Shown here one piece after another: positions 15,052-23,632 of a stretch of DNA of 64,000 nt (positions within the stretch are counted from its first letter, which is position 1; each line of letters starts with the position of its first letter). The position numbers and the translations under genes are program-made. The stretch is from Streptomyces sp. NBC_01341. Its GTDB lineage: Bacteria; Actinomycetota; Actinomycetes; Streptomycetales; Streptomycetaceae. The stretch is taken from positions 5,952,001 to 6,016,000 of the forward strand of contig NZ_CP108364.1 of assembly GCF_035946055.1 (NCBI RefSeq), in the 5' to 3' direction. The notes below the pieces were generated by a model. That model had not been told where the DNA came from. It did no database searches and saw only the letters and a list, made by a program, of their open reading frames with translations.

Positions 15052-15246
15052 CGGCCGACGTCCCCACGCGGCCCACCGCCGGACGGCAGCCCTCCCGGGC
15101 CCGTCCGGCGGGCGCCGTGCCGCGGCCGGCGGAACCCACGCCGGGAGGCGCCGCGGACGAGGGGCAGCCGACGGCGGCGTTTCGCGCAAGACCGCCTCTT
15201 CGGCCACGATCCGTCATCCGGTTCGTATCCGGAAGCGTCGTCCGGT

Positions 15247-15252
15247 TACGCT
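15247..15252 (+). promoter_or_regulatory. -10 element of the mshC promoter (leaderless)
   Basis: TACGCT fits TANNNT and ends 6 bases before ATG 15259. No SD sequence is present. The 207-base gap after the kinase-fold gene also favours an independent promoter for mshC. Confidence 0.5.
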
Positions 15253-15258
15253 CATGAC

Positions 15259-16488
15259 ATGCATGCCTGGCCCGCTTCTGAGGTCCCCGCCCTGCCTGGC
15301 AAGGGCCGCGACCTTCGGATCCACGACACCGCGACCGGCGGACGGATCACCCTTGACCCCGGTCCCGTCGCCCGCATCTACGTCTGCGGCATCACGCCGT
15401 ACGACGCGACCCACATGGGTCATGCGGCGACCTACAACGCGTTCGACCTCGTTCAGCGCGTGTGGCTCGACACCAAGCGGCAGGTTCACTACGTCCAGAA
15501 CGTGACCGACGTGGATGATCCGCTGCTGGAGCGGGCCGTGCGCGACGGCGAGGACTGGACCGAACTCGCGGAGCGCGAGACGACCCTCTTCCGGGAGGAC
15601 ATGACCGCTCTGCGCATGCTCCCCCCGAAGCACTACATCGGGGCGGTGGAGGCGATACCCGGCATCGTCCCGCTCGTCGAACGCCTCCGGGACGCGGGCG
15701 CCGCCTACGAACTCGACGGCGACGTGTACTTCTCGGTCGAGAGCGACCCCCACTTCGGCGAGGTCTCCGGTCTCGACGCCGAGGCGATGCGCCTGCTCTC
15801 CGCCGAGCGCGGCGGTGACCCGGAGCGCCCCGGCAAGAAGAACCCGCTCGACCCGATGCTGTGGATGGCCGCCCGCGAGGGCGAGCCGAGCTGGGACGGG
15901 GGCACGCTCGGCCGCGGCAGGCCCGGCTGGCACATCGAGTGCGTCGCGATCGCGCTGGACCACCTCGGCATGAGCTTCGACGTCCAGGGCGGCGGTTCCG
16001 ACCTGGCCTTCCCGCACCACGAGATGGGCGCTTCGCACGCCCAGGTGCTGACGGGCGAGCACCCGTTCGCCCGCGCCTACGTACACGCCGGCATGGTCGC
16101 CCTCGGCGGCGAGAAGATGTCCAAGTCCAAGGGCAACCTGGTCTTCGTCTCGGCGCTGCGCCGGGACGACGTCGACCCCGCGGCGATCAGGCTCTCCCTG
16201 CTCGCGCACCACTACCGGTCCGACTGGGAGTGGACGGACCAGGTGCTCGCCGACGCGGTCGAGCGCCTGGCGCGGTGGCGTGCCGCAGTCTCCCGGCCCG
16301 ACGGACACTCCGCGGAAGCCCTGGTCGAGGAGGTCCGGGAGGCACTGGCCGACGACCTGGACGCCCCGGCCGCCCTTGCCGCCGTGGACCGGTGGGCGGC
16401 CCGGCAGAACGCCGAGGGGGGCACGGACGAGGGCGCGCCCGGCGTCGTCTCCCGCACCGTGGACGCACTCCTCGGCGTCGCGCTGTAA
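15259..16488 (+). CDS. mshC: L-cysteine:GlcN-Ins ligase (mycothiol biosynthesis)
   Basis: A 409-residue class I cysteinyl-tRNA-synthetase paralogue. Motifs: YVCGITPYDATHMGHA (HIGH-like site and zinc Cys), WHIECVAI (second zinc Cys), FPHHEMG (zinc His and metal region) and EKMSKSKGN (KMSKS loop). It lacks the anticodon-binding C-terminal domain length of CysS. This is the MshC signature: it activates cysteine with ATP and joins it to GlcN-myo-inositol, the penultimate step of mycothiol synthesis. It starts at ATG 15259 with no SD. It links functionally to the mycothiol-dependent dehydrogenase at the window start. Confidence 0.93.
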   Translation: MHAWPASEVPALPGKGRDLRIHDTATGGRITLDPGPVARIYVCGITPYDATHMGHAATYNAFDLVQRVWLDTKRQVHYVQNVTDVDDPLLERAVRDGEDWTELAERETTLFREDMTALRMLPPKHYIGAVEAIPGIVPLVERLRDAGAAYELDGDVYFSVESDPHFGEVSGLDAEAMRLLSAERGGDPERPGKKNPLDPMLWMAAREGEPSWDGGTLGRGRPGWHIECVAIALDHLGMSFDVQGGGSDLAFPHHEMGASHAQVLTGEHPFARAYVHAGMVALGGEKMSKSKGNLVFVSALRRDDVDPAAIRLSLLAHHYRSDWEWTDQVLADAVERLARWRAAVSRPDGHSAEALVEEVREALADDLDAPAALAAVDRWAARQNAEGGTDEGAPGVVSRTVDALLGVAL

Positions 16489-16501
16489 CCCGCCGGCCGG
16501 C

Positions 16502-16549
16502 GAGACGGCCCCGGGCCCCGCGAGAGATCGCGGGGCCCGGGGCCGTCTC
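16502..16549. terminator. Bidirectional terminator between mshC and parJ
   Basis: A perfect 21-bp inverted repeat (arms 16502-16522 and 16529-16549, loop AGAGAT) lies 13 bases past mshC and before the convergent parJ stop. Confidence 0.88.
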
Positions 16550-16596
16550 CTGTCCAGGCCGCCGGGGTGGGGCCGATCGCTCCGGCAGAACGGCGG

Positions 16597-17628
16597 TCAG
16601 CCGTCCGAGGGATCCTCGTCCGGCCCGGACGGCGGGTCGCCGGGTGTGCCCCCGTCGGTGTCCTTGGGCCGCCCCTTGTCGGGACGCTGCGGCTTGGGCG
16701 GCCGGGTACGCCCGCCGGAGGTGTCCCGCAGGTACGGTGCGTCGCCGCTCTCCGTCGCGTGCCCGCCGGGCGCCTGACCCGGACCGCCGACGTCCCTGCG
16801 CCGGAGATACCGCTCGAACTCCCGGGCGATGGCCTCGCCGGACGCCTCCGGCAGTTCGGCGGTGTCGCGCGCCTCCTCGAGGGTCTGCACGTACTCCGCC
16901 ACCTCGCTGTCCTCGGAGGCCAGCTGATCGACCCCGAGCTGCCAGGCGCGGGCGTCCTCGGGCAGTTCGCCCAGCGGGATCCGCAGTCCGAGCAGGTCCT
17001 CCAGCCGGTTCAGGAGCGCCAGCGTCGCCTTGGGGTTCGGCGGCTGCGACACGTAGTGGGGCACCGCCGCCCACAGGCTCACGGCGGGCACCCCCGCGTG
17101 CGTACATGCTTCCTGGAGGATGCCCACGATGCCGGTCGGGCCCTCGTACCGGGTCTCCTCCAGGTCCATCGTCCTGGCCAGGTCCGGGTCCGAGGTGACA
17201 CCGCTGACGGGCACCGGCCGCGTGTGCGGGGTGTCGCCGAGCAGTGCCCCCAGGATCACGACCATCTCGACACCCAGCTCATGCGCGAAACCCAGGATCT
17301 CGTTGCAGAACGAGCGCCAGCGCATGGAGGGTTCGATCCCTCGGACCAGCACCAGATCGCGGGGTTTCTCCCCGCCGATCCGGACCACGGAGAGCCGCGT
17401 GGTGGGCCAGGTGATCTTGCGCGAGCCACCGTCCAGCCACACCGTGGGGCGATTGACCTGGAAGTCGTAGTAGTCCTCGGCGTCGAGCGCCGCGAAAACC
17501 TCGCCCTTCCATTCCCGGTCCAGATGTCCGACCGCGGTGGAGGCGGCGTCACCCGCGTCGTTCCAGCCTTCGAACGCGGCCACCATGACCGGGTCGATCA
17601 GCTCGGGTACCCCCTCGAGCTCGATCAC
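16597..17628 (-). CDS. parJ: PAC2-family protein, ParJ-like
   Basis: A 343-residue PAC2 (proteasome assembly chaperone 2-like) protein. Visible blocks are MVAAFEGWNDAGDAAS, YYDFQVNRPTVWL, LVRGIEPSMRW, VVILGALLGDTPHTRPVPV and SLWAAVPHYVSQPPNPKA. The C-terminal ~70 residues are charged, Gly/Pro-rich and likely disordered. It matches the actinobacterial signature protein ParJ (SCO1662), known to bind ParA, limit its polymerisation and influence chromosome segregation in sporulating hyphae. GTG 17628 is taken as the start because AAGGAGG lies five bases upstream; longer upstream frames lack such a site. Confidence 0.85.
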   Translation of the reverse strand: MIELEGVPELIDPVMVAAFEGWNDAGDAASTAVGHLDREWKGEVFAALDAEDYYDFQVNRPTVWLDGGSRKITWPTTRLSVVRIGGEKPRDLVLVRGIEPSMRWRSFCNEILGFAHELGVEMVVILGALLGDTPHTRPVPVSGVTSDPDLARTMDLEETRYEGPTGIVGILQEACTHAGVPAVSLWAAVPHYVSQPPNPKATLALLNRLEDLLGLRIPLGELPEDARAWQLGVDQLASEDSEVAEYVQTLEEARDTAELPEASGEAIAREFERYLRRRDVGGPGQAPGGHATESGDAPYLRDTSGGRTRPPKPQRPDKGRPKDTDGGTPGDPPSGPDEDPSDG

Positions 17629-17705
17629 CCAGGCCTCCTTCCCAAGTTCCCTTGTGTACGGACCAACCTTACGACTTCCGGGTCCCCGGGCAGCAGCCCG
17701 TTTGC

Positions 17706-17850
17706 ATGCGGTGGCGATCCGTGCCACTGCGTGATCCACCCGAGCCGTGGTGGTCCGTCCCGGCCGAAGTCCGCCGGGACGACCGGAGTACGCGCGTCAC
17801 CGACGAAGCGGTCGAGGGTGTCAAGGACATGATCGTCTCGGGTGGGCCGG
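17706..17850 (+). pseudogene. 5' remnant of a FadR/GntR-type regulator
   Basis: The frame starting near ATG 17706 reads RVTDEAVEGVKDMIVSG, which is the typical first helix of the wHTH domain in Streptomyces FadR-subfamily GntR regulators. The expected continuation (PGDRLP, then the recognition helix) is missing. From about 17847 the frame runs into the remnant of the oppositely oriented oxidoreductase gene, giving nonsense up to 18005. The rest of the gene, about 200 codons, is gone. A deletion that fused two convergent genes explains both fragments. Identification rests on the short conserved block only. Confidence 0.6.
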
Positions 17851-18363
17851 ACTCCGCGGACGGGATCCACCGGCTCCGCCGCGTCGCCCCGGCCGGAACT
17901 CGCCCTCCCAGTCGACCCCCTCCTCGGACCGCAGCCGCCTCAGCAGCTCGTACTTCTCCCTCTGCAGGTCCCACTGCCGCGCCTCGTCCAGACCGAACAG
18001 GCTGAAGTGGCCCGCCTCCGCGCCCTTGCCGACGACGAGCTCGACCCGGCCCCGCGCTATCTGGTCGAGGGTCGCGAAGTCCTCCGCGACCCGCACCGGA
18101 TCGAGGATCGCGACGACCGTGACCCCGGTCAGCAGCCGGATGGTGGTGGTGCGGGCGGCTGGCGCGCCCAGCACCACGCCCGGACTGGAGGAGAGGAACG
18201 GTCCGGCGTGCCGCTCACCGACGGCGTAGGCGTCGAAGCCGAGCCCCTCCGCCGCCACACCGGTCTCGATCACCTCGTGGAACCGGTCCGCGACCGGGTG
18301 CAGTTCGCCGGTCAGCGGATGCGGGGCATGTCCGACGAGGGAGAGTACGGAGAATCTCGCAAC
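17821..18363 (-). pseudogene. Truncated LLM-class flavin oxidoreductase
   Basis: About 155 residues match the N-terminal half of an LLM-class flavin-dependent oxidoreductase: FSVLSLVGHAPHPLTGE, GFDAYAVGERHAGPFLSSSP, RLLTGVTVVAILDPVRVAED, FATLDQIARGRVELVVGKG and HFSLFGLDEARQWDLQRE. Homology stops near 17891 (EGEFRP), after which the frame is Arg/Gly-rich nonsense to the stop at 17821. A full protein would be about 350 residues. The codon where the start is expected, after GAAGGAACGAGT, reads GTT (18363-18361) rather than GTG, a second possible lesion. It abuts the GntR remnant. Confidence 0.72.
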
Positions 18364-18547
18364 ACTCGTTCCTTCGGTGGCAGGGGAGTCCGGCGTACCG
18401 AAGCCGTCGGGCACCGCGGCCGGCCGCAGCCCACAGCCGGCGGCGCCGTCCGGACATCCCTCCACTCTCCCCGCGCCACGTTGCGCCCGTATGGCGGCGG
18501 CGTGGCACGTCCCCGGCTCCACGCGAGGTCGTGGAGCGGGTACGCCG

Positions 18548-18583
18548 CAGGGGCGGCCCCCCGGTCCCGGGAGTCCGCCCCTG
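18548..18583 (-). terminator. Stem-loop past glpD
   Basis: A 9-bp inverted repeat (CAGGGGCGG / CCGCCCCTG) lies 18 bases beyond the glpD stop on the minus strand. It is the probable end of the glycerol operon transcript. The 18364-18547 stretch holds no gene that I can support. Confidence 0.55.
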
Positions 18584-18600
18584 TCGCGTGTGCCGTGCCG

Positions 18601-20208
18601 TCAGCGCCCTTCGGCCAGCATGTCCTCGACCCGCGTCCGGATGTCGTCGGTCGCGAGACCACGGATCGTCAGCGTCGTCCGGCGCCGCAGCACATCCTCA
18701 GCGGTCTCCGCCCACTCGCGGTCGCGCGCGTAGGCCACCTGCGCCCAGATCTCCGGGGCGTCGGGGTGGATGCGCTCGGCGAGCGCCGGGTCCTCGTCCG
18801 CCAGCCGCGCGATGTCGAAGGAGAGCGAGCCGTAGTGGGTCGCGAGGTGCCGCGCGGTGTCTGCGGACATCCCCGGCCCCGGCGTCCCGCCGGCGAGCAG
18901 CCTGTGGGCGACCGCGTTCGGGTTCGCGATACCGGGCAGCGGCATCTTCCTCGGCAGGCGCGCCATGGGCTCCATGTCCTCGGAGAGGGGATGCCCGGGC
19001 AGCTCGGCCAGCTTGTTCATCACCGTACGGCCGATGTGGCGGAACGTGGTCCACTTGCCGCCGGCGACCGACAGCATGCCGCCCCGGCCCTCCGTCACGA
19101 CCGTCTCGCGCTTCGCCTTGGAGGTGTCCCCGGGTCCGCCCGGCAGCACCCGCAGGCCCGCGAAGGAGTACGTGATCAGGTCCCGTGACAGCTGCTGGTC
19201 GCGGACCGAGAAGGCCGCCTCGTCAAGGATCTGCGCCGTGTCCTTCTCGGTGACCGAGACGTCGGCCGGGTCGCCCTCGTACTCCTCGTCCGTCGTGCCG
19301 AGCAGGAGCATGTCCTCCCACGGCAGGGCGAACGTGATGCGGTACTTGTCGATCGGCGTCGCCAGTGCCGCCTTCCACGGGCGGGTGCGCTTCAGCACCA
19401 GGTGGGCGCCCTTGGACAGGCGTATGGAGGGCGCCGCGTTCGGGTCCTCCAGCTTCCGCAGGTGGTCGACCCACGGCCCGGTGGCGTTGAGCACCAGCCG
19501 CGCGTCGATGCCGAACTCCGTGCCGTCCTGACGGTCCTTCAGCTCGGCGCCGGTCACCCGGCCCCTGGTGAAGCGCAGTCCGGTGACGGCGGCGTGGTTG
19601 AGAACCTCGGCACCGGCGTCGACCGCCGCGCGCACGGTCATCAGCGCCATGCGGGCGTCGTTCATCTGGTCGTCGCCGTAGACGGCGACGGCCTTCAGGT
19701 TGTCCGTGCGCAGCTCGGGCACGTCGCGCCGGGCGCGGGCCGGACTGATCACGTGGCCGACGCCGTCACCGAAGGCGGACAGCGCCGAGTAGGCGAAGAC
19801 GCCCGCGCCGAGCTTCGCGGCGCCGTGCGGGCCGCCCTTGTAGACCGGCAGGTAGAAGGTGAGCGGGTTGGCCAGGTGCGGGGCTACCTGACGCGAGACG
19901 GCACGCCGCTCGAAGTGGTTCTCCGCGACCAGCTTCACCGCGCCGGTCTGCAGGTAGCGCAGACCGCCGTGGAGCAGCTTGGACGAGGCGGACGAGGTGG
20001 CGCCGGCGAAGTCGCCGGCGTCCACCAGGGCCACCCGCAGTCCGGACTGCGCCGCATGCCAGGCGGTGGAGATGCCCAGGATGCCGCCGCCGATCACCAG
20101 GAGGTCGTACGTCGCCTTGGAAAGCCGCTCCCGGGTCTCGGCGCGGCTCGGGAGGGAGCCGGAGGCCGGATGCGTCCCGAGGGCGGGGACGCTCTGCAGG
20201 GTGGTCAT
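18601..20208 (-). CDS. glpD: Glycerol-3-phosphate dehydrogenase (FAD)
   Basis: A 535-residue FAD-dependent glycerol-3-phosphate dehydrogenase. The FAD Rossmann motif LLVIGGGILGISTAWHA sits near residue 35, followed by the GlpD-specific ATSSASSKLLHGGLRYLQ and the PANDE-like catalytic part (TGPWVDHLRK, IRLSKGAHLVLKR, GTTDEEYEGDP). A C-terminal DAO-C domain (~390-520) ends the protein. It oxidises glycerol-3-phosphate to dihydroxyacetone phosphate at the membrane and feeds the quinone pool. The start is ATG 20208, with GGAG upstream. It lies 13 bases after the glpK stop, as last gene of the glpF-glpK-glpD unit. Confidence 0.95.
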   Translation of the reverse strand: MTTLQSVPALGTHPASGSLPSRAETRERLSKATYDLLVIGGGILGISTAWHAAQSGLRVALVDAGDFAGATSSASSKLLHGGLRYLQTGAVKLVAENHFERRAVSRQVAPHLANPLTFYLPVYKGGPHGAAKLGAGVFAYSALSAFGDGVGHVISPARARRDVPELRTDNLKAVAVYGDDQMNDARMALMTVRAAVDAGAEVLNHAAVTGLRFTRGRVTGAELKDRQDGTEFGIDARLVLNATGPWVDHLRKLEDPNAAPSIRLSKGAHLVLKRTRPWKAALATPIDKYRITFALPWEDMLLLGTTDEEYEGDPADVSVTEKDTAQILDEAAFSVRDQQLSRDLITYSFAGLRVLPGGPGDTSKAKRETVVTEGRGGMLSVAGGKWTTFRHIGRTVMNKLAELPGHPLSEDMEPMARLPRKMPLPGIANPNAVAHRLLAGGTPGPGMSADTARHLATHYGSLSFDIARLADEDPALAERIHPDAPEIWAQVAYARDREWAETAEDVLRRRTTLTIRGLATDDIRTRVEDMLAEGR

Positions 20209-20221
20209 GTCGTTTGCTCCT

Positions 20222-21751
20222 CTAGCTCTCTTCGTCCTCGATCCAGCCCATGGTCCGTTCGACGGCCTTGAGCCAGCTCTTGTATTCACGGTCACGCGTG
20301 GCCGCGTCCATGCGGGGTGTCCACTCGGCGGCCCGGCGCCAGTTGGCGCGCAGTGCGTCGGTGTCCGGCCAGAAGCCGACGGCGAGACCGGCGGCGTAGG
20401 CGGCGCCGAGGCAGGTGGTCTCGGCGACCATGGGGCGCACCACGGGCGCGTCCAGGAAGTCGGAGAGGGTCTGCATCAGCAGGTTGTTGGAGGTCATTCC
20501 GCCGTCGACCTTGAGTGCGGTCAGCTCGACGCCGGAGTCCTTGGTCATGGCGTCGCTGATCTCGCGGGTCTGCCAGGCGGTGGCCTCGAGCACGGCACGG
20601 GCGATGTGCGCCTTGGTGACGTAGCGGGTGAGACCGGCGATGACGCCGCGGGCGTCGGGACGCCAGTACGGCGCGAACAGACCGGAGAACGCGGGCACGA
20701 AGTACGCGCCGCCGTTGTCCTCGACGGACGAGGCGAGCGTCTCGATCTCCGCCGCGGACTTGATCAGGCCCATCTGGTCGCGCATCCACTGCACCAGCGA
20801 GCCGGTGACGGCGATGGAGCCTTCGAGGGCGTACACCGCCTTCTGGTCGCCGATCCGGTACCCGACGGTCGTCAGCAGCCCGTTGTACGAGTTCACCGGG
20901 GTATGGCCGGTGTTCATCAGCATGAACGTGCCGGTGCCGTACGTGGACTTGGCCTCGCCCTGGGCGAAACACGTCTGGCCGAACAGCGCCGCCTGCTGGT
21001 CGCCGAGCGCGGAGGCGACCGGGACGCCGTCGAGGACGCCGCCCTTGGCGTTGCCGTAGACCTCGGCGGAGGACCGGATCTCCGGCAGGACGGCCGACGG
21101 GATCTCCAGCGACTGGACGATCTTGTCGTCCCACTGCATCGTGTGCAGGTTCATCAGGAGGGTGCGCGAGGCGTTGGTGACGTCGGTGACGTGGACGCCG
21201 CCGTCGGTGCCGCCGGTCAGGTTCCAGATGACCCAGGAGTCCATGGTGCCGAAGAGGATGTCGCCCCGCTCGGCGCGCTCACGCAGCCCCTCGACGTTGT
21301 CCAGCAGCCAGCGGACCTTCGGCCCGGCGAAGTAGGACGCCAGCGGCAGCCCGGTCTCGCGGCGGAAGCGGTCCTGGCCGACGTTGCGGCCGAGCTCCCG
21401 GCAGAGCGCGTCGGTGCGGGTGTCCTGCCAGACGAGGGCGTTGTGGACGGGCTCGCCGGTGTTCTTGTCCCAGAGCAGGGTGGTCTCGCGCTGGTTGGTG
21501 ATGCCGATCGCCTTGACGTCGGCGGAGGTGATGCCGGCCTTGACGATGGCCCCGGCGACGACCTCCTGGACGTTCTCCCAGATCTCCGTCGCGTCGTGCT
21601 CCACCCAGCCCGGCTTGGGGAAGATCTGTTCGTGCTCCTTCTGGTCGACGGAGACGATCCGGCCGTCCTTGTCGAAGACGATGCAGCGGCTGGACGTGGT
21701 GCCCTGGTCGATGGCCGCGATGAACGGCCCGGTGGTGTGTGCGTCGGTCAC
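20222..21751 (-). CDS. glpK: Glycerol kinase
   Basis: A 509-residue FGGY-family kinase of normal GlpK length. Motifs: AAIDQGTTSSR (phosphate-1/ATP site), GWVEHDATEIW, TNQRETTLLWD, the FGGY signature region FVPAFSGLFAPYWRPDARG, and LKVDGGMTSNNLLMQTLSDF near the C-terminus. It phosphorylates glycerol to glycerol-3-phosphate with ATP, trapping glycerol that entered through GlpF. The GTG start at 21751 has GGGAG about eight bases upstream. The gap to glpF is 39 bases. It is expected to be under GylR control from the promoter ahead of glpF. Confidence 0.96.
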   Translation of the reverse strand: MTDAHTTGPFIAAIDQGTTSSRCIVFDKDGRIVSVDQKEHEQIFPKPGWVEHDATEIWENVQEVVAGAIVKAGITSADVKAIGITNQRETTLLWDKNTGEPVHNALVWQDTRTDALCRELGRNVGQDRFRRETGLPLASYFAGPKVRWLLDNVEGLRERAERGDILFGTMDSWVIWNLTGGTDGGVHVTDVTNASRTLLMNLHTMQWDDKIVQSLEIPSAVLPEIRSSAEVYGNAKGGVLDGVPVASALGDQQAALFGQTCFAQGEAKSTYGTGTFMLMNTGHTPVNSYNGLLTTVGYRIGDQKAVYALEGSIAVTGSLVQWMRDQMGLIKSAAEIETLASSVEDNGGAYFVPAFSGLFAPYWRPDARGVIAGLTRYVTKAHIARAVLEATAWQTREISDAMTKDSGVELTALKVDGGMTSNNLLMQTLSDFLDAPVVRPMVAETTCLGAAYAAGLAVGFWPDTDALRANWRRAAEWTPRMDAATRDREYKSWLKAVERTMGWIEDEES

Positions 21752-21790
21752 GGTGTGCTCCCGGAAGTCTGTGTGGTGGGCGGGTCTGGC

Positions 21791-22582
21791 TCAGGCGAAG
21801 GCGAGGTTGTAGAGACCGCCCGCGAGCGCGGCCCCGATGAGCGGTCCTACCACCGGTACCCAGACGTAGCCCCAGTCCGAACCGCCCTTGTTCGGAAGCG
21901 GCAGCAACGCGTGCACGATCCGCGGACCGAGGTCGCGCACCGGGTTGACGGCGTAGCCGGTCGGACCGCCGAGCGACAGGCCGATACCGACGACCACCAG
22001 CGAGGTGATCAGGGCGCCGAGCACGCCGAGGCCGTTGCCCTCGTCATTGAGGCCCTGGGTCAGGATCGCCAGGATCAGCACGAAGGTGGCGATGATCTCC
22101 GTGACGACGTTCTGCAGGCCGTTGCGGATCTCCGGGCCGGTGCTGAAGACGCCGAGCACGGGGCCCGCCTTCGGCGCGGTCTTCTGGTCGACCAGGCCTT
22201 CCTCGGCCGGCTGGTTCCGAACGATCTCGGGATCGGTGAGATGCGCGTGGAACTGTCCGTAGTAGGCGGCCCAGACGAGTACGGCACCGATCATGGCCCC
22301 CAGCAGCTGGGAGCCGAGGTACAGGGGCACATCGCTCCAGGGGGTGCCCCCCTGGATGGCGAGGCCGATCGTGACGGCCGGATTGAGGTGGGCGCCGGAC
22401 ACGCCGGAGGCTATGTAGGCGCCGGTCAGCACGGCGAAGCCCCACCCGAAGGTGATGGCCAGCCAGCCGGCGTTCTGCGCTTTGGATCGCTTGAGCGTGA
22501 CAGCGGCACAGACACCGCCGCCGAGCAGGATGAGTATGGCGGTACCGATGGTCTCGCCGATGAAGATGTCGGAGCTGGACAC
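21791..22582 (-). CDS. glpF: Glycerol uptake facilitator (aquaglyceroporin)
   Basis: A 263-residue MIP-family channel with six membrane helices. The first half-helix motif is intact (SGAHLNPAVTIG). The second reads GYAVNPVRDLGPR, where the usual NPA is NPV while the selectivity-filter Arg remains. The family passes glycerol and other small polyols across the membrane by diffusion. GTG 22582 (SSSDIFIGETIG) is the start; AAAGGAG lies about seven bases upstream. It is the first gene of the glpF-glpK-glpD operon, downstream of gylR on the same strand with 263 bases between. Confidence 0.93.
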   Translation of the reverse strand: MSSSDIFIGETIGTAILILLGGGVCAAVTLKRSKAQNAGWLAITFGWGFAVLTGAYIASGVSGAHLNPAVTIGLAIQGGTPWSDVPLYLGSQLLGAMIGAVLVWAAYYGQFHAHLTDPEIVRNQPAEEGLVDQKTAPKAGPVLGVFSTGPEIRNGLQNVVTEIIATFVLILAILTQGLNDEGNGLGVLGALITSLVVVGIGLSLGGPTGYAVNPVRDLGPRIVHALLPLPNKGGSDWGYVWVPVVGPLIGAALAGGLYNLAFA

Positions 22583-22714
22583 CCGCGACTCCTTTGTCCT
22601 TCGTCCAGGGGAAGGCGAAACACCGGGTCCCTCCGGTGGATCGCGCCCCAGGTGGGTATCCGTCTGACGGCGGCTACTCACCTGTAGGGCTTGACCGGCC
22701 CTCGGCACTGTCAC

Positions 22715-22720
22715 ACTCTA
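22715..22720 (-). promoter_or_regulatory. Putative -10 of the glpFKD promoter
   Basis: Minus-strand TAGAGT fits TANNNT. It lies 132 bases ahead of the glpF GTG, and the operator-like boxes start immediately upstream, where a -35 would fall. Confidence 0.4.
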
Positions 22721-22726
22721 ACGCGT

Positions 22727-22769
22727 ATTGCCGTTATGTGTTCGGCAATGCCGACCGGTGAACGGCAAT
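22727..22769. promoter_or_regulatory. Three-box GylR-type operator of glpFKD
   Basis: Three 9-bp boxes share a core: ATTGCCGTT (22727-22735), TTCGGCAAT (22741-22749) and AACGGCAAT (22761-22769). The first and third are exact inverted copies; the first and second form a near-palindrome with a 5-base spacer. They overlap the region of the glpF promoter and are the natural target for the IclR-family product of gylR. Binding has not been shown here. Confidence 0.65.
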
Positions 22770-22845
22770 GTTTCTCCCCGACAGGGAGCGAGTCAAGGGG
22801 TGTGTGACGCGGGACTCGTATCGTTACCGAGGTCGCGGGTCGGGC

Positions 22846-23610
22846 TCAGAAGCGTCCGGCGCCCAGGTCCCTGGAGACGGCGCGGGCGCAGTCCCGGACC
22901 GCCGCGACGAGCTCGGGGCGCATTTCGCCGCCCACGCAGACCCGCTCGACCGCCCCGGTCACCGCCACGGCCCCGACCGGCATCCTGCGGCGGTCGTGGA
23001 CGGGGGCGGCCACCGCGGCCACGCCCTCCCAGGTCTCCTCCACGTCCGCCGCCCAGCCCTGTGCCCGGATCAGGTCGAGCATCGACTCGAACTCCTCGTC
23101 ACCGGTGACGGTGCGGGGCGTGAAGGACCTGCGCTCGACCTCGGTGGCCTCGCTGTGCCCGACGGGGTCGTAGGCCGCGATCACCTTGCCCAGGGCGGTG
23201 GAGTGCAGGGGCTGCATGGCGCCGACCTCCAGCACCTGCCGGCTGTCGTCGGGGCGGAACACGTGGTGGACGATCAGGACGCCGTGCTGGTGCAGCACGC
23301 CCAGGTGCACGCTCTCGCCGCTCGACCGGGCCAGATCGTCGGTCCACACCAGCGCGCGGGCGCGCAGTTCGTGCACGTCGAGGTAGCTGTTGCCCAGCCG
23401 GAGCAGCTCCGCGCCGAGCTGGTAGCGGCCGGACGCGGAGTCCTGCTCGACGAAGCCCTCGTGCTGGAGGGTGCGCAGGATGCCGTGCGCGGTGCCCTTG
23501 GCCAGACCGAGGGAGGACGAGATGTCGGACAGCCCGAGCCGACGCTCGCCGCCCGCCAGCAGGCGCAGCATCGCCGCTGCCCGCTCCAGCGACTGGATGT
23601 TCTTCGCCAT
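22846..23610 (-). CDS. gylR: IclR-family glycerol operon regulator GylR
   Basis: A 254-residue IclR-family regulator. It opens MAKNIQSLERAAAMLRLL. A winged helix-turn-helix occupies ~5-65 (LGLSDISSSLGLAKGTAHGILRTLQHEGFVEQD), and the IclR effector domain follows (LHSTALGKVIAAYDP, AAVAAPVHDRR, GAVAVTGAVERV). Position directly upstream of glpF, on the same strand, identifies it as GylR, the glycerol-responsive repressor of the Streptomyces glycerol operon. The start is ATG 23610, with GGAGGAG about nine bases before it. A box resembling the glpF operators lies upstream, suggesting autoregulation. Confidence 0.93.
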   Translation of the reverse strand: MAKNIQSLERAAAMLRLLAGGERRLGLSDISSSLGLAKGTAHGILRTLQHEGFVEQDSASGRYQLGAELLRLGNSYLDVHELRARALVWTDDLARSSGESVHLGVLHQHGVLIVHHVFRPDDSRQVLEVGAMQPLHSTALGKVIAAYDPVGHSEATEVERRSFTPRTVTGDEEFESMLDLIRAQGWAADVEETWEGVAAVAAPVHDRRRMPVGAVAVTGAVERVCVGGEMRPELVAAVRDCARAVSRDLGAGRF

Positions 23611-23632
23611 CGCGCCGTACTCCTCCACCTCG

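Noticed and set aside
17652..18005. An intact 117-codon plus-strand gene over the parJ-adjacent scar
   Set aside because: Only a short stretch resembles a GntR-type regulator; the rest is antisense to the oxidoreductase remnant.
19979..22687. A 900-codon plus-strand frame across glpK and glpF
   Set aside because: It is antisense to two certain genes, with Gly/Val/Arg-rich composition and no domains.
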